Counted from the stretch's first letter, positions 8,241 to 15,307 are shown. The stretch: DNA of 17,445 nucleotides from Hadarchaeum sp964343275 (GCA_964343275.1 CAYFIY010000025.1:1-17445); one strand, 5' to 3'. The notes: a model not told the origin generated them from the sequence alone. Program-made: numbers and translations.

Positions 8241-8250
8241 GCTATAAACC
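8241..8250 (+). promoter_or_regulatory. TATA box for the purP pair
   Basis: GCTATAAACC is centred about 25 bases before the GTG at 8271, so transcription should start at or next to the start codon. That predicts a leaderless or nearly leaderless transcript, in keeping with the lack of a Shine-Dalgarno site here. Confidence 0.55.
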
Positions 8251-8270
8251 AGCAAGAGCCAGTAGATTTA

Positions 8271-9374
8271 GTGAATTGGATGAACAATCGCATCAGACGA
8301 ATTCTAAGAAAATATAATCACAAAAACATCCGCATTGGGGTTCTAGGATCGCACTCCGCTTTGGAGGTGGCCCATGGCGCGAAACAGGAAGGGTTTGAAA
8401 CAGTGATCGTCTGTCAGAAGGGTAGAGAAAAAACCTACACGAAATACTACAAGAACCTTTTTGACCATGTCCTTTTACTAGATAAATTTTCCGCCATAAC
8501 CGATTCCGCAAACCTGAGGAAGCTCATCGAACTCAACACTATTTTTGTCCCGAACAGATCATTCTCAGTTTACGTGAGCTACGATAATATAGAGAAAAAG
8601 TTTACGGTCCCAATTTTTGGAAATCGCTACATGTTAAGAACAGAGGAAAGGGGTACCTTTAAGAACCAATACTATCTTTTGAAAAAGGCAGAAATAAGGA
8701 CTCCCATCACCTTTAGAAGTTACAAAGACATCGACAGACTTGTAATAGTCAAGATTCCAGAAAAGAAAAGAAAAATTGAGCGCGCCTTTTTTTACGCAAC
8801 TTCTCCTGAAGATTATGAAAGAGAGGCGAATGAGAGGGTTCAGCAGAACATGATTTCTAAGGATTGTCTGGCCCATGCCACGATCGAAGAGTTTGTCATC
8901 GGCGCATTTTTCAACGCTAACTTCTTCTCGAGTCCTCTTTCAAAATCATTAGACCTACTTGGCTTCGATAGGAGAATTCAAACCAACTTGGACGGCATTC
9001 TTCACCTACCCGCGGAAGAGCAGCTCAAGGCGAAAGCCATGACCCAGAACATAGAAATCGGACACATGGGGGCAACTATCAGGGAGTCGCAACTTGATAA
9101 AGTCTTCGAGGCGGGAGAAAAATTCGTGATGGCGAGCAAGAAAGAGTATCCCCCTGGCATCATCGGGCTATTTGCCCTTCAGGGGAGCTTCACCAAAGAG
9201 CTCGATTTTTGCGTTTTTGATGTCAGCCCAAGAATCCCAGGTAGTCCCTGCGTGGAACCCACTTCGCCTTATATGAGATACAAATATTTCGAGGATGTCG
9301 GTCACGGTAGAAGGATTGCCATGGAGGTAAGGCGCGCGGCAAATGAAAACACATTGGGGGAACTAATCACATGA
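8271..9374 (+). CDS. purP: PurP-family ATP-grasp protein, diverged paralogue
   Basis: PurP is the archaeal enzyme that formylates AICAR with formate and ATP to give FAICAR in purine synthesis. This 367-residue protein matches the family along its length: GVLGSHSALEVAHGAKQEGF near 23-42, VPIFGNR near 113, EEFVIGAFF near 206, DRRIQTNLDG near 233 and PPGIIGLF near 294. Where the next gene has the ATP-loop GAKGGSGFF, this one has PEKKRKIERAFFYATS, so the glycine-rich loop is missing. It may belong to a separate PurP subgroup with different activity, or act as a partner of the second copy. It opens with GTG at 8271; ATG at 8280 (MNNRIRR) is an alternative. Its stop overlaps the next start by four bases. 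Confidence 0.82.
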   Translation: MNWMNNRIRRILRKYNHKNIRIGVLGSHSALEVAHGAKQEGFETVIVCQKGREKTYTKYYKNLFDHVLLLDKFSAITDSANLRKLIELNTIFVPNRSFSVYVSYDNIEKKFTVPIFGNRYMLRTEERGTFKNQYYLLKKAEIRTPITFRSYKDIDRLVIVKIPEKKRKIERAFFYATSPEDYEREANERVQQNMISKDCLAHATIEEFVIGAFFNANFFSSPLSKSLDLLGFDRRIQTNLDGILHLPAEEQLKAKAMTQNIEIGHMGATIRESQLDKVFEAGEKFVMASKKEYPPGIIGLFALQGSFTKELDFCVFDVSPRIPGSPCVEPTSPYMRYKYFEDVGHGRRIAMEVRRAANENTLGELIT

Positions 9375-10441
9375 TATGCAAAGAGGAAATAGAGGAAAAT
9401 TTAAGGCGCTACGACAAGGACAACATCACTATCGCCACCCTCTGCTCTCACTCGGCGCTCCAGATTTTCTTCGGTGCGAAACAGGAGGGGTTCAGGACTC
9501 TGGGCATATGCAAGCCCGAGGTAAAAAAAGTATACGATTCCTTCCCACTCGCCAAACCAGATGAATACTTGATCGTGAAAGATTACAATGAAATTTTATC
9601 GGACCAGATCCAAGGCGAACTATTGAAACGCAATGCGGTGGTCATCCCACACGGCTCCTTTGTGGAGTACGTCGGGTCAAAAAATATAGAGGAAAAATTC
9701 TATGCGCCGATATTTGGAAACAGAAAGGTTCTGGACTGGGAGGGAAACAGAAAGATGGAGATGGAGTGGCTACAAAGGGCAGGGATACCTCTCCCCACGG
9801 TCTTCGAGAACCCTTCGGAAATAGACAGGTTGTGCATCGTTAAATTTTATGGCGCAAAAGGCGGCAGTGGTTTTTTCCTTGTGAAGTCTGAAAAGGAATT
9901 TAAAGAGAAGATGAAAAACGCCGATAATTCAAACAGGGAGAATTATCTAATCCAAGAGTATATACTTGGCATCAGGTATTACCCCCACTATTTTTACTCC
10001 CCAATCTTGGACAGGACCGAGCTGCTGAGCATGGACAGACGAGACGAGTCAAACATCGATGGCCTCTACAGAATTGGCGCGACAAAAAAAGAGATAGAGG
10101 ACGTGGGAACTTACGTGGTTACCGGAAACCTGCCTGTAATCGTCAGGGAATCATTGCTGCCCAAGATCATCAATATAGGTGAAATGGTAGTCAACTCGTC
10201 CGTAGACCTCTTCCCACCGGGAATGATAGGTCCTTTTTGCGTGGAAATGGTATGCAGAAACGACCTGGAATTTATGACATTTGAAATCTCCGCTAGAATA
10301 GTCGCCGGGACCAATCTTTATCCCGCAGGTTCACAATACTCTTGCTATCTTTTCGATGAACCGATGTCATCCGGACGGAGAATTTCTAGGGAGATCAAGC
10401 TAGCTATGGAAGATGACAGACTCGATGAGATCATCTATTAA
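9371..10441 (+). CDS. purP: 5-formaminoimidazole-4-carboxamide ribonucleotide synthetase
   Basis: This is the canonical-looking copy of the pair. The ATP- and formate-dependent enzyme converts AICAR to FAICAR, replacing the folate-dependent PurH step in archaea. The 356-residue protein shows SHSALQIFFGAKQEGF (26-41), APIFGNR (112-118), the ATP-grasp loop GAKGGSGFF (161-169), QEYILGIRYYPHYFYSPI near 195-212, DRRDESNIDGLYRI near 222-235, VIVRESLLP (256-264), PPGMIGPFC (282-290) and ISARIVAGTNLY (306-317). All the blocks expected of PurP are present. Its ATG overlaps the TGA of the first copy (9371-9374), so the two are translationally coupled. The two proteins share the same block order over their whole length, so they derive from an old tandem duplication. 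No terminator is evident in the 57 bases that follow. Confidence 0.92.
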   Translation: MICKEEIEENLRRYDKDNITIATLCSHSALQIFFGAKQEGFRTLGICKPEVKKVYDSFPLAKPDEYLIVKDYNEILSDQIQGELLKRNAVVIPHGSFVEYVGSKNIEEKFYAPIFGNRKVLDWEGNRKMEMEWLQRAGIPLPTVFENPSEIDRLCIVKFYGAKGGSGFFLVKSEKEFKEKMKNADNSNRENYLIQEYILGIRYYPHYFYSPILDRTELLSMDRRDESNIDGLYRIGATKKEIEDVGTYVVTGNLPVIVRESLLPKIINIGEMVVNSSVDLFPPGMIGPFCVEMVCRNDLEFMTFEISARIVAGTNLYPAGSQYSCYLFDEPMSSGRRISREIKLAMEDDRLDEIIY

Positions 10442-10498
10442 CATACGTTAAATTAACTCCCTACGCACAAAACGAACGACGGTATAGACTACTACCAA

Positions 10499-11620
10499 AT
10501 GACCAGATACCATCGCATATTTTTACCAAACGCCACAAGCTGTGATGGGTTCAGTGTGAAGAGGATCAAGAAGTTGAAAAGAGAACTGAACATACACGGG
10601 CTAGACGCATTCCTAGCCATTCAAAACACCAGGTATCTGTCCAGTACGACAACCGGAAAGGCAGTCATAGTCCCGCTGGACGGCGACCCAGTTCTGATAT
10701 GCAGCAGGCTAGAGTTCGAGGCCGCCAGTCGAGAGAGCCGGATACGCGACATCCGGGCCTATTCCAGCTGGAGGGCCACTCTCCGACGAGGGGAACGTGT
10801 ATCTTTTCTTGAATCATGGCTGCTCGTGGCCGAAGTCCTCAAAGAGTTTGGCACTCAAGCCGTTGGCTACGATAGAGCCGGGAAGAATCTGATCAGAAAA
10901 ATTCGGAACGCCCATGGGGCAAGTTACAAGGAAACTCCGGAGATCATGAAAAATCTGCGAATGATAAAATCACCAGAAGAGCTGAACCTGCTACGACAGT
11001 CCGCCAACATAGCAGTTAAAGGAATGAATTGTGCGAACGAATCGATTGAACCCGGCAGGACTGAACTGGAGATTGCGGCCGAGGTCGAATACCGGATGCG
11101 CAAGGCCGGATCAGAGGGCACCCCATTCCCTACCATAGTGGGCTCGGGAAAGAACTCCCTTTTGCCACACGCCACCGCGACCCAGAAGAAACTTAGAAAG
11201 GGGGAGCTAATCGTCGTGGACCTAGGAGCCATATTCGATGGTTATGCATCCGACATGACCCGTACCTTCTCGCTCGCACCGACCTCGAAGCAGTCGAAGT
11301 TGATTCAAGTGGTGAGAAATGCGCAGAGGGCGGCCATGGGGAAGGTCAGGGACGGCGCCAAAGCGGTAGATGTAGACACAGCCGGCAGGGCCATACTCAC
11401 TAAATCTAAATTGTCGAAGTTCGCCACCCACGGGACGGGGCACGGAGTCGGGTTAGAAATTCACGAGCCTCCCAATCTAGCCCCAAACTCTAGAGACATT
11501 CTGAGAAAGGGGATGGTCATCACGGTGGAGCCCGGTGTATACTCCCCCGAAGTTGGAGGCGCCCGTTGGGAGGACATGCTCATCGTCATCAAGAATGGAC
11601 ATCAAACGTTGACACTCTGA
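10499..11620 (+). CDS. Xaa-Pro dipeptidase/aminopeptidase, M24B family
   Basis: The enzyme cleaves dipeptides or peptides before proline, using two metal ions. The 373-residue protein has an N-terminal creatinase-like domain with NTRYLSS (43-49) and a C-terminal pita-bread domain. The five metal ligands are visible: D241 in VVDLGAIFDGYA, D252 in SDMTRTFS, H315 in GTGHGVGLEIHEPP, E344 in TVEPGVY and E358 in GARWEDM. H214 in LPHATA and H322 are the usual active-site histidines. The chosen ATG at 10499 has no clear ribosome site; a GTG at 10556 (before KRIKKLKRELN) would remove 19 residues that lie before the conserved region. It follows the purP pair by 57 bases on the same strand and may be read with it or from its own start. 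Recycled proline connects loosely with the proBA genes nearby. Confidence 0.9.
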   Translation: MTRYHRIFLPNATSCDGFSVKRIKKLKRELNIHGLDAFLAIQNTRYLSSTTTGKAVIVPLDGDPVLICSRLEFEAASRESRIRDIRAYSSWRATLRRGERVSFLESWLLVAEVLKEFGTQAVGYDRAGKNLIRKIRNAHGASYKETPEIMKNLRMIKSPEELNLLRQSANIAVKGMNCANESIEPGRTELEIAAEVEYRMRKAGSEGTPFPTIVGSGKNSLLPHATATQKKLRKGELIVVDLGAIFDGYASDMTRTFSLAPTSKQSKLIQVVRNAQRAAMGKVRDGAKAVDVDTAGRAILTKSKLSKFATHGTGHGVGLEIHEPPNLAPNSRDILRKGMVITVEPGVYSPEVGGARWEDMLIVIKNGHQTLTL

Positions 11621-11840
11621 AGATGATCAGATATTCAAAGTTGTGGAGATTAAAGGTTAAACTGCATTTCGCCTCGCTTTGCATAAAAATGGATTTATTG
11701 TACACAAATTGGAGAAATGATTTGTTCGGGGGCTGAAATCCCATCCCCACACTTTTATAACGACGTTAACTAGCCCCTTTTTTTAAGGCGCAAGATTACC
11801 AAAACATTAAATAAGACAGAAGATATCTCAATTGAGGAGA
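11621..11840. other. Intergenic region with a distal TATA-like box and a T-run
   Basis: No gene is visible. ACTTTTATAAC at 11751-11761 resembles a TATA box but is about 130 bases before the next gene. A run of seven T at 11778-11784 may end transcription of the upstream peptidase gene or of a short RNA. The perfect 10-bp palindrome CTCAATTGAG lies at 11827-11836, just before the proximal TATA box. Confidence 0.4.
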
Positions 11841-11864
11841 CATATAAAATTGATGATAATCAAT
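11827..11864. promoter_or_regulatory. Paired inverted repeats flanking the rubrerythrin TATA box (operator candidate)
   Basis: CTCAATTGAG (11827-11836) lies directly upstream of the TATA box and ATTGAT-GATA-ATCAAT (11849-11864) directly downstream of it. Both are perfect inverted repeats built on TCAAT/ATTGA half-sites. This placement, covering the BRE side and the start-site side of one TATA box, is where an archaeal repressor would block initiation. The regulator is unknown; a metal- or redox-sensing repressor is an inference from the target gene. Confidence 0.4.
11841..11850 (+). promoter_or_regulatory. TATA box of the rubrerythrin-like gene
   Basis: CATATAAAAT predicts a transcript start near 11868-11872. 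The short leader then holds AAAGGAGGTG (11872-11881), a near-ideal Shine-Dalgarno site five bases before the ATG at 11887. Strong promoter and ribosome signals together suggest high expression. Confidence 0.6.
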
Positions 11865-11886
11865 CTACGAAAAAGGAGGTGAAAAG

Positions 11887-12306
11887 ATGGATTTAGTAAG
11901 CGAGAATAAAATTGGCGTGGCGAAAGGAACACCTGTGGAAAGTGCGGCGGAGAGCAACTTCAACGGGGAGACATGTGAAGTCGGACTTTATCTGGCGATG
12001 GCGAGACAGGCTGAGCGAGAAGGACATCCGGTAGCAGCTGGAGCCCTAAGGCGGATAGCATGGGAGGAAGCGCAGCATGCGGCAGCGTACGCAGAGATGT
12101 GTGGAAAGATTTCGACCAGTACCAAGGAGAACGTTGAGAAGATGCTTGCGGGTGAACAGGCAGCCAACAAGTCCAAGAGAGAGGCCGCCGTGAAAGCAAA
12201 GGAGGCCGGAGTTGACGAGGCACACGATTTCTTCGACGTATCTGCTAGAGATGAAGCGCGTCACGCGAGGTTGTTGCAGGGTTTGCTCGACAACCTCACG
12301 AAATAA
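11887..12306 (+). CDS. Rubrerythrin-like ferritin-fold diiron protein (no rubredoxin domain)
   Basis: This 139-residue all-helical protein fits the ferritin-like diiron fold of rubrerythrins, which reduce hydrogen peroxide in anaerobes. Candidate ligands are E28 in FNGETCEVGLY, E44, then E61 and H64 in WEEAQHA, and E123 and H126 in RDEARHARLL. The two E-x-x-H motifs on separate helices are the family hallmark. There is no rubredoxin domain or other CxxC pair, so electrons would have to come from a separate partner. The length fits the short archaeal class. The start is set by AAGGAGGTG five bases before the ATG. The gene stands alone with its own strong promoter and flanking repeats. The exact substrate (peroxide or another oxidant) is inferred from the family. 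Confidence 0.85.
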   Translation: MDLVSENKIGVAKGTPVESAAESNFNGETCEVGLYLAMARQAEREGHPVAAGALRRIAWEEAQHAAAYAEMCGKISTSTKENVEKMLAGEQAANKSKREAAVKAKEAGVDEAHDFFDVSARDEARHARLLQGLLDNLTK

Positions 12307-12597
12307 CGATATGAGTAAATCGTCGCGGTTGGTAAAACCCTAAAAATCCGAGTATAATTGTATTCAAACGGCTCGGTGCTTCGTTTCTCACCACCAAGCG
12401 AGATAATAGTATCTCCGGTTCGATGCGAGTCTGAAACGTCCCGCATTTTTCAGATACAAGCTCGCCGAAATGAGGATCGGCACGGCGAGCAAACCGCCGC
12501 GGTCTTAGACGATATTTGCATGGTTGTTTAAATTAAGGCCTAAGTCTGCGAGAAAAACAATCGGAATTGGTTGAGAGTTGTCATTTAAAATTATATT
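12307..12597. other. Gene-free region with consecutive hairpins, possible structured RNA
   Basis: No convincing gene is seen between the rubrerythrin stop and the end of the broken membrane gene. Several inverted repeats lie in a row: GAGATA-ATAG-TATCTC at 12400-12415, TCTGAA/TTCAGA at 12430-12454, and the 8-bp perfect arm GCTCGCCG (12460-12467) with CGGCGAGC (12483-12490). ACCGC-C-GCGGT follows at 12493-12503. The third arm competes with an inner GCCGA/TCGGC pairing. The GC-rich block stands out from its AT-rich surroundings. It could be a terminator region, a non-coding RNA or decayed sequence; strand and promoter are not clear. Confidence 0.35.
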
Positions 12598-13131
12598 TTA
12601 GTTTGGAATGCCATATCCACCAGTAACGGGGTCTTGAAATAAAAATAATTCAGGAGCGTAGTAGGTGAGCAACGAGAAGACGATAACTGCGAATATTAGT
12701 AGAATAAATGCCAATTTATTCCAGATTTGTGGCAATTTTTTGGGGATCAAAAGTTTGTAACTGGCGAGCTGACCTATAACTACAACAAGCATGAAGATGA
12801 GTATATCCATTATCAAAATGTCTTCTCCAAGTATAGTAGTGTATGAATAAAAAAGGACCACGATGGCTAAGGTCATTAAATATAGTGATGCGGTCTTAGC
12901 CACCAAGAAGTTATTAGTCGATTTTCTTAAAAACTTGAATTCGATAATGTAACAAAATCAAACCAGGTCAGAAAGCCAGTTTCAAGTGTTCCAAACACTC
13001 TCATTCACGGCTGTGATGATGGCCAAGGGCTTCCAGTGCCCAAACAATTCATATGCAAAATGCATGGAAACCCCTCCAAAAATTATGAAAACTATGCCAA
13101 CTATTGTCCAGCCCAACACTAATCTTTTCAT
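12598..13131 (-). pseudogene. DUF6512-like small membrane protein, broken
   Basis: Read on the minus strand from the ATG at 13129-13131, the 534-base stretch encodes a membrane protein that I recognise from memory as like the DUF6512 family. It has an N-terminal hydrophobic segment (VLGWTIVGIVFIIFGG), a conserved AVNESVW block, further membrane segments (ILIFMLVVVIGQLA, LAFILLIFAVIVFSLL), and ends with LFLFQDPVTGGYGIPN. The middle is broken. After NESVW the homologous reading (HLKLAF, then PGLI) continues in another frame between about 12990 and 12950, with a TGA at 12968-12970 where Trp is expected. It then returns to the first frame at YIIEFKFL. In the first frame TGA codons occur at 12982-12984 and 12958-12960. 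The open part 12598-12906 has no start of its own with a ribosome site. Function unknown. Confidence 0.8.
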
Positions 13132-13140
13132 GGATCGCAG

Positions 13141-13171
13141 TTTGATTATATGACAAATTATATATTAGGAG
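13141..13171. promoter_or_regulatory. Compact divergent promoter region
   Basis: TTTGATTATATGAC (13141-13154) places a TATA element about 28 bases before a plus-strand start near 13173. On the minus strand, the overlapping TATATAATTTG (13153-13163) is positioned 20-30 bases before the broken membrane gene. AGGAG at 13167-13171 may serve the ATG at 13182 if transcription starts further upstream. Confidence 0.4.
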
Positions 13172-13181
13172 ATTGTTTATC

Positions 13182-13568
13182 ATGGTAGGCATGAAACAGA
13201 CAAAAAGAAAATCAGTACCTATTCGCATTTTCTCAAAAACACGCGATAGGTTAAAAGAATTTGGGAAACTATCTGAAACTTACGACAAGGCTATTAATCG
13301 GCTGCTTGATGAGAAGGAGAAATTAACGATTGGTATGACTACATCTGAAAAGAGATGGAGAAACATGATTGATGACTACATCAGAAAGGAGAGGGTGAAA
13401 CGTGCGAAACAAACTCACGAACAATTCAGAGAAAAAACGCAAACCATCGATCCCGGAGATATCGAGAATAAAAGTGAGATAGAACAATGGATGAAAGAAG
13501 TAACTCGATATCTTGATGAAAAATTCAAGAGGAATATGGGGAAAGAGAAACGTACAAAAAAACAATAA
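13182..13568 (+). CDS. Small basic protein with antitoxin/ribbon-helix-helix-like N terminus
   Basis: The 128-residue protein is strongly basic and lacks membrane segments. Residues 11 to about 45 (SVPIRIFSKTRDRLKEFGK, then SETYDKAINRLLDEKEKL) resemble the short archaeal antitoxin-type DNA-binding domains with a beta strand, a Thr-rich turn and the TYDxxINRLL helix. The rest is charged and probably helical, with many Lys, Arg and Glu, ending KEKRTKKQ. Three starts are in frame: TTG 13173, ATG 13182 and ATG 13191. AGGAG at 13167-13171 favours 13182. No intact toxin gene follows; the next 300 bases hold only a possible relic. It could be an orphan antitoxin or a transcription factor. It sits in an AT-rich accessory stretch and diverges from a broken gene. 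Confidence 0.6.
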   Translation: MVGMKQTKRKSVPIRIFSKTRDRLKEFGKLSETYDKAINRLLDEKEKLTIGMTTSEKRWRNMIDDYIRKERVKRAKQTHEQFREKTQTIDPGDIENKSEIEQWMKEVTRYLDEKFKRNMGKEKRTKKQ

Positions 13569-13576
13569 CTCGATAT

Positions 13577-13616
13577 TCAAACCAAAAAAATTTAATGTTT
13601 GAGGCTTGAGTTTTTT
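13577..13616 (+). terminator. Weak hairpin plus T-run after the antitoxin-like gene
   Basis: TCAAAC (13577-13582) pairs with GTTTGA (13597-13602), and a run of six T follows at 13611-13616. Archaeal termination depends mostly on the T-run, so this is a plausible but weak stop signal. Confidence 0.3.
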
Positions 13617-13855
13617 GCGTGAAGCTGATGGAACGAACGGACAGAAAAAATTATTGAAAAACGATGGTCATAAAGTGATCGAAAAAGGAAAAAAATCCTA
13701 CCTGGTTAATTTTGAAAAAAAAGTGGTGGAGGCCTAAACCCAATCTTAAACAAAAACCGAATGATATCATTACGTTAGAAGTCAAAAAAGTTACTCAGCC
13801 TCCTATTTCACATGCCTCGGAAAATTTATCGCATACGATCACAATGCGACCAATG
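13603..13855 (+). other. Possible coding relic split between two frames
   Basis: One frame is open to a TAA at 13735-13737 and gives a protein-like string including GQKKLLKNDGHKVIEKGKK and SYLVNFEKKVVEA. A second frame is open from 13679 to the TGA at 13856 and gives KPNLKQKPNDIITLEVKKV and TQPPISHASENLSH. A single-base shift near 13735 would join them into one product of about 80 residues. There is no good start codon or ribosome site, and I do not recognise the family. It lies just after the antitoxin-like gene, so it may be the remains of a partner gene, but this is inference. The rest of the gap to 13915 shows nothing clear. Confidence 0.3.
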
Positions 13856-13915
13856 TGATGATTTTCAGATATTTAGTAGATAACATACATAAAAAAACAG
13901 GGCAGGTGATCGAAA

Positions 13916-15052
13916 ATGGAACAGAGATGGATAGTTCTAACTCTCGCTTTCATTATAGGTTTCTCATATCTTTTCTCCCTTCAATCCTACCCTGCGATGA
14001 TACCCGTAGTAATGGAGGAGTTCGATATCTCCTACGCAGAAGCAAGTCTGCCCATGTCCCTAGCCTCTTTGGCGGGGATCTTACTCGCCCTCCCCACTTG
14101 GGCCTTCATATACAAATGGGGAAATAAGAAAGTTGGGGCAACGGGTCTCGTCATCTCCAGCATGGGTGGGGTGATTTCTTCTTTGGGTGGATCCTTCCTC
14201 CTGATCGTTTTAGGAAGAGTCATCCTCGGAATCGGGGGGATATTGATTATTATAGTTAGTTTTTCAATGATAGCTAATTGGTTTCCCCCAGAACAGGGGG
14301 GAAAAGCAATGGGAATTAAAGGTCTAGAAATGCCTATTGCGACTATACTTTCTTTTAACTTGCTTCCTATCGTGATTGCAATTTACGGGTGGAGAATCAT
14401 CTTTTCTGTATATACAGTCATTCTTATCGTTTCGGCGTCTGTCTTCATCCTTTTGTTTAGGGATAAGCCTCGTGAAGGGCCCATCGTCAAAATATTTGAA
14501 GGGTGGAGGAACAAGCAAATGTGGCTCTTGGGCGTGATCTGGAGCCTATCTACATTAAGTTCGATCACATATGCTACTTGGGCAGGGACTTTTTTTATAG
14601 AGCTATGGGAAATACCCGTTAATTTAGCTTTTTTCATGGCCAGCATCATCATGATCGCCTCGATACCTTTAGCCCCGCTCATGGGATTTATGTCGGATAG
14701 GATGGGAAAGAGGAAAATATTCATCGTCGTTGCCTCATTGATGATGGGCATCTCACTCATCTCAATACCAATTCTCGTGGAGTCATTTTTGTATCTGTCA
14801 ATAGCTTTGCTTGCGCTCTCCAGTTTTCGAGCGCCGATCATATTTGCTTTAACCTCTGAGATTCTACCCAGGGAAAGGGCAGGACTCGGATTCGGTATAC
14901 TTTTCATATGCGATTCTATAGGGATGTCTTTAGGTCCTACTTTGATAGGAGTTGTTGAAGATTTATTTCCCGGTGGCGGGCCGGCCTTTTTCATCATGGG
15001 CGCATTTTCCTTCCTAGTATTGATATTTGCTAGGTTTCTAAAAACTAGATAA
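13916..15052 (+). CDS. Major facilitator superfamily transporter
   Basis: The 378-residue protein is hydrophobic throughout and fits the 12-helix MFS fold, in the short range for the family. The motif between helices 8 and 9 is clear: GFMSDRMGKRK, matching the GxxxDRxGRR loop. The equivalent loop between helices 2 and 3 is degenerate (ALPTWAFIYKWGNKKVG), lacking the Asp-Arg pair. GRVILGIGGILIII and ANWFPPEQGGKAMGI match the motif-B region and the following loop. The pattern resembles anion or organic-acid carriers and CynX/NarK-like permeases, but the substrate cannot be assigned. GGTGAT sits five bases before the ATG. The gene has no co-directional partner close by. Direction of transport is unknown. 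Confidence 0.85.
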   Translation: MEQRWIVLTLAFIIGFSYLFSLQSYPAMIPVVMEEFDISYAEASLPMSLASLAGILLALPTWAFIYKWGNKKVGATGLVISSMGGVISSLGGSFLLIVLGRVILGIGGILIIIVSFSMIANWFPPEQGGKAMGIKGLEMPIATILSFNLLPIVIAIYGWRIIFSVYTVILIVSASVFILLFRDKPREGPIVKIFEGWRNKQMWLLGVIWSLSTLSSITYATWAGTFFIELWEIPVNLAFFMASIIMIASIPLAPLMGFMSDRMGKRKIFIVVASLMMGISLISIPILVESFLYLSIALLALSSFRAPIIFALTSEILPRERAGLGFGILFICDSIGMSLGPTLIGVVEDLFPGGGPAFFIMGAFSFLVLIFARFLKTR

Positions 15053-15183
15053 TGAAAAACACTTAGATATCCAGTTGGTCTTAATTTATTGTAAAGCTCC
15101 TCAGGCTGTTCATATTTTTGATGTCAGGGTCGGGAAAACAGGTTTAACTTTGAGGGTGGGGAGTGTATAGCCAATATCGCACG

Positions 15184-15192
15184 TTATATAAG
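15184..15192 (+). promoter_or_regulatory. TATA box of the CxxC mini-protein gene
   Basis: TTATATAAG predicts a transcript start near 15213, which leaves a leader of about 95 bases before the ATG at 15308. That is long for this window, where other genes seem to have leaders of 0-30 bases. Confidence 0.5.
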
Positions 15193-15226
15193 TGTGCTCT
15201 ACCTAACTAAATTAGAATACATTGGA

Positions 15227-15240
15227 CTTTTCTAGAAAAG
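15227..15240 (+). repeat. 14-bp perfect palindrome in the leader of the mini-protein gene
   Basis: CTTTTCTAGAAAAG is a perfect palindrome close to the predicted 5' end of the transcript. It could be a protein-binding site at the start site or, in RNA, a short stem. No function can be assigned from the sequence. Confidence 0.35.
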
Positions 15241-15307
15241 CCCTAGATGGAACGGCCGAGCTGTTTCTTCGAGTTGTATTTGAAAAAAAAATATGGGAGA
15301 GTATAAA

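Noticed and set aside
12415..12430. GGTTCGATGC, resembling a tRNA T-loop
   Set aside because: The flanking bases do not form a T stem, and no acceptor, D or anticodon stems could be built around it.
14383..14997. 204-codon minus-strand open frame opposite the MFS gene
   Set aside because: The composition mirrors the transporter codons, and there is no ribosome site or promoter; a shadow of the real gene.
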